The notes beneath the pieces were generated by a model. That model ran no database searches and was not told the DNA's origin. It was given only the letters and a program-made list of their open reading frames with translations. From assembly GCF_030272615.1 (NCBI RefSeq), contig NC_081412.1, positions 105,716,296-105,780,295 on the forward strand: a stretch of DNA of 64,000 nucleotides. Direction: 5' to 3'. Positions 1-12,078 of this stretch are shown one piece after another (position 1 is the stretch's first letter; every line of letters starts with the position of its first letter). The stretch comes from Cryptomeria japonica (Eukaryota > Streptophyta > Pinopsida > Cupressales > Cupressaceae). A program made the position numbers and the translations under genes.

Positions 1-345
1 TTACAATACTTCGGCCACCTAGATCAAAAATATATAATATGATCCACTTCATGACATAAAGAGGACCCAAATACATCGTAGCACATCTTTGAAATTTGAT
101 TCCAATGAACCATGCATGCTATAACATCCACCAAAGTTATCATTAATTGTAACATGTAGAACAATCATGAAACATGTTAACTAGTTGGCCCAAAAGCATC
201 ACCCAAAGTAAAATACTCAATATGGATCTACACACACCAATATGAGACCCATATCAACATTCTAACTCAACCTCGAAAGCACATCTGGACCAAAGGGTAT
301 GATCCACAAATGATACACCACTCAGGTCAACCAGAGACCAACATA
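1..345. other. Left flank of the nested cluster, no gene seen
   Basis: AT-rich DNA that precedes the target-site duplication gctga (346-350) of element E1. It was originally continuous with the DNA that starts at 46576. I see no domain, RNA gene or convincing exon; short open frames here look like chance. Confidence 0.6.
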
Positions 346-350
346 GCTGA

Positions 351-1212
351 TGTATATGGTAAAATTGGAAGGCTAAAATATTGTAAAACCAAATAAACAT
401 CCAACCACATAAAACCTTAGTTCTACAATGAAATTCACCATACACCAATGAAGAACCTAAAAACATGCAAAGAAACAAATATGAAAGATTGTATCATTAC
501 ATGCTCATTAGGGTCACCATTCACCAATGAAGATCCTACAAACATGCAAAGAAATAAATATGAAAGATTGTATCATTACATGCTCATTAGGTTTTGATCC
601 ACATTATTTCCTATCTCCATTGATCTTGCTTTGATGTTTTGGTTGCTCTCAAATTTTATGTGTGCACAAGAGCTCAACAAAGAACATATTATGGTTGTGT
701 AGACACTTGATTGCAATGAGGATTTGCATGAGTATTATGATTATGATTTGCATTCACATTAGTGATTGATAAGGATGAAAGGATCCTCTTATATATAGAC
801 TGTCCTTAAAATGGAGGGATATAATTAAGAGGTGAAGGGATAAATGGTTGGCTAGGATTAAAGGGTAGGTATAGAAAATAAGAAAATATTAGAGAGGTGA
901 TTAAAGGTAAATTAAGAGATGACTGACAAGTGTCATCGAGGGAAAAAGCTAATGAATTAATCAAATAAATATAGAGTTATTTAATTAATATGAGAGGTGG
1001 GGCCAATTGAATAAATAAAATATTTACTTAATTTAGGGAAAGGATAATTTAAATAAATAAAAATATTTATTTGCATAGGAAAAGGCTTAAAGAGGATAAC
1101 TGAATTAATTAAATAAATAAAAATATATTTAATTTATAGAAGGCTTGGATAAAATAATTAAATAAATAAAAATATTTATTTAATTAGACTAGGACAACTT
1201 TAAGTGTCTATA
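351..1212 (-). repeat. E1 3' LTR (intact copy)
   Basis: 862 bp, beginning TGTATATGGT on the plus strand and ending TGTCTATA. It aligns in three pieces with 12079-12508, 27723-28094 and 46465-46570, diverged by roughly 15 percent by eye. A TATA-like element on the minus strand lies near 785-796 (TATATATAAGAGG). The expected terminal CA reads TA at the plus-strand right end, a likely deamination. Confidence 0.88.
435..592. repeat. 79-bp tandem duplication inside the E1 3' LTR
   Basis: Two adjacent units (435-513 and 514-592) share the run from tcaccat...caccaatgaag to the phrase ttacatgctcattagg. The other E1 LTR at 12150-12240 has one unit, so the duplication is private to this LTR copy. Confidence 0.85.
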
Positions 1213-1229
1213 TTTTGCCCCTTTGAGAC
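1213..1229 (-). promoter_or_regulatory. E1 polypurine tract
   Basis: On the minus strand GTCTCAAAGGGGCAAAA abuts the start of the 3' LTR. This is the plus-strand DNA synthesis primer of LTR elements. E3 has the near-identical ACTTCAAAGAGGGGCAAAA in the equivalent place. Confidence 0.8.
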
Positions 1230-1712
1230 AATGCAACTTGTTGCGTTGACTCAAAGAAGATAAGATTAACTAATACAATATTTGTCCTAGTACAAGAGCG
1301 GTATGCCCCCTCAAGAGATTGGATGAAAATTTTGGATAAAACGCAGACAATCTCTCAATAAGAAAGAAAAACTAGAGAGGATAAAGATAAGGCAATAGGT
1401 TCAACCGAGTGAAAATAGCACTCAAAAGGGATCACTAGGCAATGAAAAGGCATCAGGAGATGAGCATAGCCAATTAGGATTCCACAACCTATATACAGGA
1501 GCCATGGGGAAAAATATCCTCATTTTCATCCTAGGCATTTGAGAGATCAGAGCATAGAGCATCCAAGGAGCTTGAGTAGAGCGTACAACAGTTCCAGAGC
1601 TATCGTGGTCAGATTGCATAGGTTCGATTTAGTTTGACGCTTCAAGTGGCTAGCAGAGATGGGTGAGCCAATATGTACCTCAAACTTTCTTGTCAATTTT
1701 ATATTTATGACA

Positions 1713-2031
1713 CATGTATTAGGCTAGGAAGTTGTACAAAGAAAAAACATGGTCATAGGTTTTAGGGTTTTAGCATGTATAGGGTATAGGATAGATTTAG
1801 GCACGTATAGGATGCAATGACATGTATATGAAAGATAAATTTGTGTATGTGTCTGTAATATCATATGCATTTGCAATTTCTACGTATAAGTTATAAATTC
1901 ATGTACATAGGAAATAAAATTGTGTTTGCATCAAAAAGTGGCGTGTATATGTCTAAACACATGTATGTTCCATCTAAAAGTGTGTATGGGAAGTCTCAAT
2001 GTGTATGGGAGTACTCCTAGCACATATGTAT
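1713..2031 (+). repeat. E1 array 1: CACGTATAGG-like motif about every 20 bp, upstream of the PMD gene
   Basis: Cores aligned to catgtat start near 1713, 1774, 1802, 1821, 1842, 1862, 1881, 1900, 1921, 1942, 1960, 1981, 2000 and 2021-2025. Most steps are 18-21 bp, with one 61-bp step equal to about three periods. The best-preserved forms are CACGTATAGG, TACGTATAAG and CGTGTATATG; the other variants are mostly CpG-to-TpG/CpA changes of these. The array lies 500-800 bp upstream of the PMD reading frame. Confidence 0.6.
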
Positions 2032-2068
2032 CTCGAAAGAAAAAATTAGGGCAAAAAAACTAGCTACA

Positions 2069-2396
2069 ATATGATAAACATATGTGGCTAAATGGTGCCC
2101 CAACAAGGGAAATCTAAATGCTAGGATTTAGTGCAATGTGATAAACATATACACTAATAGCACTAGCACCATGTGATAAACATAAGCACTAAAAAGATAG
2201 GATAATATAAGAAGCACAATGTGATAAACATAAGTACTACTATGAGTGTGTAATGTGATAAACATATACACTGATAAAAAATAGCGTCATGTGACAAACA
2301 TGAGCATGACAAAGATAGGGTAAGGTAAGAAGAACCATGTGATAAACATAAGTACTACTAAGATAGGATAAATAAGAAGCACCATGTGATAAACAT
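2069..2396 (+). repeat. E1 array 2: eight copies of ATGTGATAAACAT
   Basis: Starts at 2069, 2136, 2171, 2219, 2253, 2289, 2337 and 2384. Spacings are 67, 35, 48, 34, 36, 48 and 47 bp. The 13-mer has inverted arms (ATGT...ACAT) round GATAA, as a protein-binding site might, and several copies are followed by agcact or agtact. The array ends about 135 bp before the ATG at 2532. Confidence 0.75.
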
Positions 2397-2531
2397 AAGG
2401 AATACTAGGATAGGATAATGCCAAGGGTTGACATAATGAGATTGATGTGATTTGTTTGGTATGATCACTAGAGTACTTGCCTCTTGGAGTCGTGAGAGAG
2501 ATATCCCATGACATAGAGACTTCAACCACCT

Positions 2532-4030
2532 TTGACAAAGGATGACCATAGAGCTATAGAGGCGATGGGTTTGAGACGTGTCATGTTCATGCCTAAGATT
2601 CGGGCAAACATGGGATTGCTAACTGTACTAGCAGAGCGATGGCATTCAAAGAGCTTCTCATTCTATTTTTTGACTAGCGAGATGTCAGTTACATTGAAGG
2701 ATGTTTATAAGATATTTCACATTCCCATCACTGGAGAGATGGTATTTTATGACCACGATGGGGATGAGGATGCTTTGTACTAAGTATTCATTGATAGGTA
2801 CCTAGAGATCGGAGGTGGACATGTGAGAAGGGAGACTATGCATGTTAGTGAAGAAGTTTTTGTTGTAGTTGTGGGTAGAGTCATCAATGGATTCTTATGC
2901 CTGAATAGGATGACACATGGATTTACAACTAGACGAGGATGGTCCATGGAGATGTTGATAACTCAGAGTACCCAGTTCGTATGGGGTCCATGTGTGTTGG
3001 TCCACTTGTACCATGAGCTACATCAATTTGTCTATCTTGGTGGATGCAAAATTAGGTGTGGAATTACATTAATACAAGTATGGTCATATGAGCACATTAT
3101 AGTGACCAGGCCAGTGTGCTTTAGATTAAGGGGATAGAGGCAGTCCTATGTACATTATTATTCTATGATCATTTCTCAGCCACGATTAGGGAAGTTAGAG
3201 TACTAGAGGAGATTCATTGACGACATAGATACTATGATATGAAGACCCTACCTCAATTCGAGGATTGGCCAATGGATGCTACAAAGCTCCAATTTTGCTA
3301 CATGACCAAGTGCTTGATCAAATGGATGCCTTATATACTAGATAAGAATTTATCGAATAGGATATCCAAGTAGTTTAGAAAACTACAACAGATGCCTTAG
3401 GGATCAAGTGAGTTCGCATGGACATTGCAAGAGCAAGTACACTGGGGGCCAGTTTTGTCATATGAGATTGTAGTGGTTGAGTTTCACACTCTTTTTCCAA
3501 TGCCTTGGGACCTTCACAAGGTGTAGTAGATGCAATGATGATGCCTGTGTATGAGGCATACTTCAGAGAAAACTCATTTCCTTAGTTGATAGGGCCAAGG
3601 GAGCCACCATCAAGACTAGATGATGATGAGGAAGGGAGACCAGGCCAGAGGAGGACATAGGAGGGTGGTACCAGGGAGAGGAGGAGGAGAGGGAGATGGA
3701 GGCCAACATGGGGGAGACAAAGGTCAGGATGGTAGGCCACTAAGGCCACAACGAGGGAGAGTGGGATAGAAATTATAGGTTGCCCCATAGGAACAAGTTA
3801 GACAAGAGTAGTGACAAAATGTCCCACAATAGGCTAAGATAGGAGGAGAGGAACTAGCTATGCTCCAAGAGCAGGTTCAGACCTAGGCCAAGGATATAGA
3901 GGCCTTAAAGGGATAGGTGGCTAGGTAGAGATAGGAGCTATAGGAAACTCAGCAAGGAGATACACATATAGGCTACAACTTTTTCTTGAGAGCAAGTGGC
4001 ACGATTAGCTATTGGAGGAGTCTGTATGAG
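2532..4030 (+). pseudogene. Plant mobile domain (PMD, MAIN/MAIL-like) gene, antisense in E1, decayed
   Basis: Frame 2532-3137 gives a PMD-type start, including AERWHSKSFSFYFL, SEMSVTLKDVYKIFHIPITG and later VINGFLCLNRMTHGF and ELHQFVYLGG. The same frame continues past 3137 into GKLEY*RR and *RPY; in the E3 copy both stops are tryptophan, so they are TGG losses. Near 3270 the frame shifts and continues with KWMPYILDKNL. A glycine/arginine-rich stretch follows (about 3600-3740), then a weak coiled-coil-like stretch with stops (about 3850-4030). PMD proteins are nuclear plant proteins related to transposon-derived families and linked to silencing; captured copies in Ty3/gypsy elements are known. 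The gene is opposite to E1, 1.3 kb from the 3' LTR, as in E3. It is disabled in this copy. Confidence 0.8.
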
Positions 4031-7000
4031 GTAGAAATTCCATGATATTTGAGGTCAAGGAGATATAGATAGGCATCCCAGACCACATCCAAGAGACATA
4101 GATAGATAGAATCTAGTGGTGGGGTCATATGACCACCACCACCAGTAGGATTAGCAAGGGGAGGACGATGAAGGGAGCTAGGGGCTGCACCATTAGGGGA
4201 TCAAATTATATATATATATATATATATGAGATATATGACCTATTTTGGAAGCAACTATATTGTTTGTATGATCATGCATTTATGATTATGATGTTTACTT
4301 TATGCTACTTGTATGTCTTATGATGAGATGCTATGTATTATGAATGATGTGTCCTACTAACAAGTGGTGTGTGTAGGATGTGTTGTGATTATATGAAAAC
4401 TAATCTATTGATATGCAGGATGGATGTCGTATGATTTTTATCTATGTGATATGCCTAATGCAAACTAACATATGATGATGTAGATGGACACTAGATGAAA
4501 TGAAAATATTTTTGGTGTGTCATTATACTCAGTCATATGATATCAGACTACGCAAGCTCGGGGAATAATAATGGAGGACACACGGGAAAGGGAGATGGAA
4601 GGTAGATCATGAATGAAATGTATAACATCATATTCTCTACAAATGTTTTGATGATTAAGATAGGCTCTAGAAGAATAAGGGGGATCTAGAGAGATTGAAA
4701 CACCAATATTTTGATCTTGTCCCCCTTGAGCTAGGGTATGTGAAGAAGACAGTGCCATGTTGCTCTTCAATGCTTTCTCTCCATCAGAGAGATCATTGAT
4801 AGTAATATTAGCTCTTTATTCATTCATATTAGATACCCTAGGAGATGTACAAGTATTAGGTTTTCCATTAGCATCTCTAGGATTAGACTCTACAAAAGCT
4901 TTAATGTGACCTACATATGAAATGAATTTTCCTAACAAATTATATCACCATAAAAAAACATGCATTATGGATAAAAGCTTTGAGATTTAATTGATTGAAA
5001 GGAACTAATTTTGAGATTCTAAAAATGCAATATGGCAAAGTGCTATGAATGAAAAGAAGCAATGTGAAGTGAAAGCAACCATTATCCAACACATGATGAC
5101 AATAGATGTAAGTGAAAAGAAATGTAATCATATGTCAAATGGAAACTAAATCAGATCTATTAAGCACCATTACAAATGTTCAAAATCAAATTTGAAAATA
5201 GATTTGAAAAATTATGCAACCCACAAATCAAATTAACCAAAATAAATTAGGATTTTTTGTAATTAAACCTCCAAAATTTATGTAATTTGATTAAAATAAG
5301 ATCTATAGATGCAAAACTGAAATGTTCACAAATCAAATCTGAAATAATTAATTCAAATTAGACAACCCACGAGCTCAATTTTAGAATTAAAATTTAGGGA
5401 TTTTGTGAATTTAACCTCCAAATTTATGAAATTCAATTGGAAATTAAACTTGTGAATGTAAATTTGAATTTTGAATTGCTTAAACATTTAGATCTAAGAA
5501 CATAAATCAGAAATAAGGGTGTAAGTAGTTGGGTTCACCAAAAATGTAATGGTGAAAAATTAGGGTTTTACCCAATGATGAAGTAAAACCTTTGAATTTT
5601 TTCTTAGGTACCACGAAATTTAAAGAGGGGTGAACCCAATAGATCTAGCTTCAAATCACCAAGCATAGGGCTGAGAAATTCTATTGGATTCACTAGATTT
5701 AGAGATTGATACCCTCTTTTGAGTTGAATTGTTGAAATGTTGAAATTAGGGTAAATGTGTTGGAATTGAAGTAATTTTGCATGAATAGTGAGCTACAGTA
5801 ATCGGATCCAACCATGATTATAGATTTGAGAAATATAGGAGTGTTTGGATCTATTCTAGAAGGAGCTTCTGAAATGTGAGGACTAGAATGCTTGTCACTT
5901 TGGTCCTCTACACTTTTCATCATCCAAAGGGGAACTTGTTCATCTCTGTGAATAATGTTAATCCTGAGAATAGCATCTTCACACCTATTTCATATGCACA
6001 AAAAGAAGGGGGAAATTTTTGGGAATAGGGGTTTACATAAGTCAAACCTTGGTTTAGGAATTAACCTTGAATTAAATATTTTAAATATTGAAATAAATAA
6101 TGGAAAGGTATACCTCAGATCTACAATTATTGATAATGATGTTTTTCTTATTAGATGACATATGTTGTATGAAATGGCATGAACATGAAAAAATACTAAT
6201 CAAACACACATGCTTGCATATGAATGAGGTAATTTTTCTTGACAATGGTTGAATGAAGAATAGGTAGCCTTGAAGATCTTTGAAAATGCTTAATGATGAA
6301 TGCATGAATGCTTGATTGCTTGGAGATGGAGACTTAGGATTGAAATAAATTGATTAAATCTCTTTATATAGGGGTATCTAGGTCAATTATCGATTAGGCC
6401 GATATCCAATGGTCATGTAGAGCCACAAATTTTATTTCCCATTGTAGAGATAGGGCACATCTAACACTTTAAAATAAAGCCCAACTAAGGGGGACCAGGA
6501 TGTTGGTCACTCTAGTCCTAGGACCAAGGCACTAGCACCCTGGTCCTCCTAAGTCAAAAACCATGGTTTAGCCCCAGGAGAAGGAAAACACTCCAGGAAA
6601 TCAATTAGTGGGTGTACAAGGCACCAAAATTGAATTTTAAGGCATTGAATGGACCTAGATAGGAGGTAAGAGGGAGAAACGCTAAAGTAAGAGCACAGAC
6701 ATGAGGTGTAAATTGGCCTGATGATAATTTATTATGTTACACCTAGTAATGGAAGTGGATCCTTGGCATCACATGTTTTGAGGAGCATCATCTTTTCATT
6801 CCTTCCTTCTTTCTATGCACAATCCACAATAAAAGGTCACTTGCATTGCCAATCCGCATTAAAGTTTTCACTCTTCTCCATAGTAAAGTATCGATTTCAT
6901 GGAATAAGTCAGTTTCAAATGAGACACAAGCAACAATGAGCTTTCAACAAATCAATATTTTGGTAGAATTTGACTACAACAAGGGGGAGGCATACCAATT

Positions 7001-7555
7001 TGTATGAACATGTGTAAAAAGTGTTGATGGTCTCTTCCCATGGTTGAATCAACCAATCTATTAAATCATTCATCAGACATAGTGTCTTGAATCTCTTTGA
7101 TAGTAAAGGAAAAATCATCAAATTCTTGAGCATTACTATGATTCTCAAAGGATTGTGTGTTGTAAAATTCTTCCTCATCAAACTCATATGTTTTCATGTT
7201 TAGATATCTTTGAGCTTCTTCAACTTGTCTTCTAGAACTTTGTGAATAGGTTTCAACCATGAAAAGATTGTTGACCTTTTTCTGTCAACTTAGTTGCATA
7301 TCTAATCTGAGAGAGAATCCTAATTATTTGTATAACTGTGTGTTATGCATTTTTTTAGCACCATATGAAGGGTTCTCTTTTTCCCTTGCATCTATTCAGG
7401 CTCCAGATTCTATTTTTAAGTTGACCGGGTCGGTCGGTCAACTCACTTAAGTTTTTACCGACTAGAGGGTCTTTTGTCGTTGGAGGGCCATTTTTCCCCT
7501 TTTTCCACCAGTTGGAGGTTTCTTTTTGGCCTAGCTTCTCCCAACGACACAATGG
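4031..7555. other. E1 interior, no recognisable gene; (TA)n at 4206-4227
   Basis: AT-rich element interior. Short minus-strand frames, for example 4543-4770 and 7066-7260 (acidic, with YEFDEEEF), match no family I know; the second could be a remnant of an E1 protein. A microsatellite of alternating TA lies at 4206-4227. I see no gag, RT or integrase motif on either strand. Confidence 0.5.
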
Positions 7556-8290
7556 TTTTGTGTCTTGCCAAAGTTTCTTTTCTCAACAAATACGATGTCT
7601 TCCCCACCACCCTGCAGGCATTCCAATGTGCCTGGGGCATCTTGTGGAGTAAAAAAAACAAAAAGCAGGTGATGTCCCCACTATCCTGCAAGGTAGAAAG
7701 GTCAAGTAAGGGGCCCTTATAGGATAAGAAAAAACAAAGATGATGATAGTCATCCCACCATCCCATGATGCCGGTTTTTAGGAAGCAATTTGGCTGTGTA
7801 GGAAGAAAAGGAAAAAATGGTGTGGGATAGCAGGAGATAGAGACAGTCTCTCCCCGCTACCCCTCGAAGGAAGACAATAACAGAAAAGTGCAGTGTAGGA
7901 TAACAATTTTGTGAAGTGGTTTGTCTCCTCACCTTTTTGCAAGGCAAAGGGTGATAAAATGCAAGGTTTGTGGGGTTAGAGAAACAAAGGGCAGATGGCT
8001 TCCCCGCCATGCTGCATGCCATTTCAAGGTGCCAAGAGGGCCTTGTGGGGTAAGAACAACATAGAGGAGGAAGGTTTCCCACTATCCGGTGGACCAAATG
8101 TGGAGTCTGAATGGACTGTGTGAGCTAAACAACGAGAAGACAAGGGTGCTCTCGCCCATCCCGCAGTGAATTTTTAGGGTCCCCGGGGAGCTTGTGGAGA
8201 AACAATAGCGATGGATGTGGACCCAGCCCACCATGCCAAATGATGAAATGGATGCCATGTCAAATCCTGTCAAGTTTTGTGGGGCCAATG
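7556..8290. repeat. Degenerate tandem repeat of about 75-85 bp, roughly eight units
   Basis: Units open with a phrase like cttgtggggtaagaa-caa and contain tccccactatcctgca-like and ccaaggggcctt-like blocks. They begin near 7633, 7709, 7794, 7960, 8044, 8118 and 8192. The stretch is clearly more GC-rich than the rest of E1. Open frames on both strands here are by-products of the repeat. Confidence 0.5.
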
Positions 8291-9383
8291 GGCCTAGCTC
8301 TTAGAAAAAGGGGCCTTTTCAACCATTCTTTCATGCAGTGGGGTAACCTTCCTAATGTTTGGCCAAAAAGCTATGTCTTGCCAAAATTTGACCTAGTGGG
8401 TCTAGCTCGATGCATGGCACATCCTCAGCCATTGAATTTTTTATAAGTAGCTGGTCAAGCATGATGTTTTAAACTTTGGTTGGGCCCTCTTAAGCGCTTA
8501 TGTGGTGATATCTCATGTGTCCATCTGTGTACGAGATCTCTTGATCAATGATGGACATTCAAACTTGCGGAGGTCATTGAAATTTGAATGCTCTCTGTCA
8601 GGGGTGGTTATCAACCCTGTAGTCAAGACCTTTTTTGTGCTTGGTTAGTGCCTGATCTTTGATCTGATTTTCATCTAGCTGCTAGATTTGCTTGCCATTA
8701 CTTCAAACATGACTCTCCAGGTATATTTTAGATGCAACCCATGCCTTTTCAATGCATTTTGAAGACTTTCTTGCCTCTATCATGTCACCATGATGCATCT
8801 ATGGTAGATATGTCTACTCCTATAGGGATTTTTGTTTCTTCAGAGGTTTTTCCAAACATGCCATCAGATCAACGTATCGATCTAATCTCCTCCCTCTTGC
8901 TAATATTTTGTAACCTAACCCTAGTTAGGGTTAGGATTTTCAGTTGTAGTTTTCATTTTGAGTTATGCCTCAACTATAAAGGAAAAATTTAATAATTTTT
9001 TCAAGATCTTTTTTTCTTTTGTAAAATTCTTATGTCTCTCTACAACTATAAATTTTTCTTTGCCCTTTCATTAATAGAATTAGTCTTCTTTCCTTTATTC
9101 AGTTTGAATAGATTGTTTAAATGTTTACTTTCCTATTTGAATGCATTTTGATTCACTTTCCTTAGTTGTAGGTGACCATGTTGATCCCTCTGTGAATGTT
9201 GACTATGAACTATTATTAGTTCCTCTCCTCATCTCATATAGTTCACTCATAATTAGGTGACTGATTTGGATAGAATATTGTGCATACCTAGGGTAGTTTT
9301 ATTTGTGAACTTTATGCAATCATAGGTAGGGAAGATCATCATTTCAGTCTTGGTGCAAACATCTTTTCCCCTCTTTCAGTGTC

Positions 9384-9386
<3 letters not shown>
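8291..9386. other. E1 interior, nothing recognised
   Basis: T-rich plus-strand sequence without domain-bearing frames. The frame at 8732-8992 has no family resemblance I can name. Confidence 0.5.

Positions 9387-9463
<77 letters not shown>
9387..9463. repeat. (TC)n microsatellite
   Basis: About 77 bp of nearly perfect alternating TC, inside the E1 interior. It yields a Ser-Leu repeat in a chance open frame. Confidence 0.97.
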
Positions 9464-9466
<3 letters not shown>

Positions 9467-10295
9467 CCTTGTCAAACCAATAGATTAGATTTTCATGTGT
9501 TGGGTTGGTCCAATACTTTGCATCAAATTAAATGGAAGTCAACCTTCTCCAGAGATTCAACCTCACAACAGTGCAAGGTCCCACACTTGAGAAGTTGTCT
9601 TCATGTGTCACAAGGTTGATGATAAAGATTGATCATCACATGGTGCAAACTTTTGTGACAACAAAGACCTTGGCTAAAACTGAGGGTAAAGGAATATGAA
9701 TATTATGGGTGATAATAAGGGTTGTGGAATGGATAATGAATCTGAGATTATCTTGCAATGTCCTAGAATATTGTTCCAAGATGGATGTAAGCAAGGTGTG
9801 GCTTCCTAGGAGATGATAAAATCCTATGGGGTAAGTTGACCTTAGCTAGAGATGCCTAAATGGTACCCAATATGATAAATTTGATGCGGGAATCACCTAG
9901 AAGTGTATGTGATGTGTTTGCAAGATAGGATATGAACTACTAAACAACATTTTGACTCTAGTAGAAAAAGTATGAATGGAGGTTTAAAAATGATGTCTGA
10001 ACAAAGCCTTGACAAGATGATGGTTGACCTAAATGGAATCCTAGGGAATTAGCCTTAGAATCTCTTATAATCTCATAAACATAGACGCATCAAAATATCT
10101 CTTATACATAGTTTTATAGTCTAAATACACAGTCTTATAATTATTGTATAAATCTCAATTTATCTAAATACATGATATTAAGTTGCAAATACATACTAGA
10201 GAGTAACACATATGTGGTAAGATAAGTCATAAATGCATTTTCCTAGTTGGTAATGTTTTCTCAGTTCTTTCCAGATACACAATATGAAGTTGTAA

Positions 10296-10410
10296 ATACG
10301 CATTGAAGAGTGACACAAACACTATAATATATGTCAAAAATGTGCTAGAAATAAGCATAGACATGGCCAAAGTGATCGTATATGTGCTGGAAATGAACGT
10401 AGACGTGTTT
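10296..10410 (-). repeat. E1 leader array, distal cluster
   Basis: Motifs such as catagacatg, gtatatgtgc and cgtagacgtg occur at about 20-bp steps (roughly 10337, 10357, 10378, 10398). On the E1 sense strand the least altered form is CACGTCTACG. It resembles the CACGTATAGG form upstream of the PMD gene. Confidence 0.4.
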
Positions 10411-11697
10411 TTGGCAAAATTCTCAGTTCTGTCAAAATTTTTGAAGTTGCTGATAAGTGACCAGATCTCAATGTCGATGTTTTTGTGGCAAGAAAATACA
10501 GCAAACAAGAAGATACAATGTCTGAAGGTATTTTTTTCATAAAATATAAGAGTAATGTGTATGTTCTATAGGCCAAAATAGACCAATTTCCACAAGTCTC
10601 AACACAATCAAAAACACTTGAAATCATGCACAACCTAGGCTTGGAAAGAGGATACTACCTATTGAGTCCCCACTCAAATTTCTCTAAATACTTAAACAAA
10701 ATGGACAGAAAAAGACTCGGTGGCACTAGCTCCCCCTTACATGGCACTCACTTCTCGAGCACACCAAAATCTCATACCCAAAAGATCTAGAGATATTATG
10801 AATCGAGGGACATCTATCTAGATAGTGAGTAGTAGAAATGCAAGGCAACTTCAGAGGTCCGACCTCATGCACCAGCAAGCAAAAAGGGTTTTGGAGCACT
10901 AAAATAATGGTGTTTAGTCAATGTCTCAAGGTATACTAGTAGCTATAAATGTGGTGGTTCTCTCAATTAAGAGGCCTCCAAGCCCTTTTGAGTTTTATGC
11001 ATCACATGGATACAGAAGGAGACATACATTGATATAACACATTGCACCAACTGATAAGTGACTTTCATCAAAAACCATAATTATTTATATAGTGAACTGA
11101 AATAAAGTATTGCTTGGTTCATTCCCTCTCACAAGACAAGAGACAATCCCTCTAAAGACAATAACAATTTCTCTTACACCCAAGATCCAATGGAAGGTGA
11201 GGAGAGAAAATACTTTTGTTATTATCTTAGGGTTCTAAACAAAAATGTGCCAAAATCACAAGACACTTCAAACAAAGTTCATTTACCCTTCAACAAACCA
11301 AGAAAAAGATCAATGAAAATAATGTGAACCTAATTAAACTAGAAAAAGACAGACACACATATAAATTACCCATGCAAGCCAATGATTAGTAGTTTCAATG
11401 ATTACCCCAACCTGCAAGCAAACTTGTTAGGTTAATTTTAAAATCCCAAAATGAAATGTGAATTTAAGGGAGCTCACACAAAACGATAGAAATAGCTACA
11501 ACACTTTGTTAGGCCACAAGAGTTAGGACAAAAAAAAATTAAATCTAAAACTTAACCCTAATTTGAAAGGCAAAAAGAAAATGTAGAAAAAAACAAATGC
11601 TATTATACCTGACCCCAATGTATAAATCCCAGACTGTAACCTATCAAAAACCTACAACCTTAAAAATCACATCAAATGTATACACAACAATACATAT

Positions 11698-11970
11698 CAC
11701 ATATGTGATATAAAATATCACATACACAGATCATAAAATATCATAGACGCAACTCTATGCAACACAAATGCAGCAGTGTGAAGCAAAAATGCGCTATGAA
11801 ATCAATCAAAATTTATCAGATCCAAAATCACAAATGTGCCAAAATGATGCACAGACATGATAATATGTTGCACAAATATGGTGAAAAATCACAGATGTGA
11901 TTCTAGTCAAAACCAACAAAATAAAAAGTTGTACAAAATGCATATGTGCCAATATGATGCACAAACATGA
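11698..11970 (-). repeat. E1 leader array, proximal cluster, period near 21 bp
   Basis: Cores of the type CACARAYGYG (plus strand) start at 11698, 11719, 11742, 11763, 11784, 11829, 11850, 11871, 11890, 11939 and 11960. Most steps are 21 bp; the larger steps (45, 49) are close to two periods. Variants such as catagacgca, cacaaatgtg and cacagatgtg are what CpG decay would make from one CpG-containing ancestor. It sits 80-350 bp inside the primer site. Confidence 0.6.
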
Positions 11971-12055
11971 CTTCGGCTTAAAATCATCGTTGATTCGATC
12001 TATAACTTGTCAAAAATGCTTAAAAATGTAAAATTATGTTAGAAACATGGGACTA

Positions 12056-12075
12056 GGATCCCACCAGATGTGCCA
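12056..12075 (-). promoter_or_regulatory. E1 primer-binding-site-like segment
   Basis: Three bases after the 5' LTR end, the minus strand reads TGGCACATCTGGTGGGATCC. The leading TGG and the spacing are typical of a tRNA primer site. I cannot assign the tRNA. Confidence 0.6.
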
Positions 12076-12078
12076 AAA

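Larger units (their letters stand above)
9464..12055 (-). other. E1 5' leader, untranslated, with motif arrays
   Basis: With E1 on the minus strand, this is the stretch downstream of the primer site, where gag would be expected later. No coding is visible. Two clusters of short periodic motifs lie in it and are listed separately. Confidence 0.55.

Noticed and set aside
2287-2549. Minus-strand frames rich in MVLLIYPI-like text
   Set aside because: By-products of the ATGTGATAAACAT array.
7455-8097. Overlapping frames of 68-115 codons as genes
   Set aside because: They lie in the degenerate 80-bp tandem repeat and occur on both strands.
9350-9619. Open frame across the (TC)n run
   Set aside because: The Ser-Leu repeat is a microsatellite by-product with no domain.
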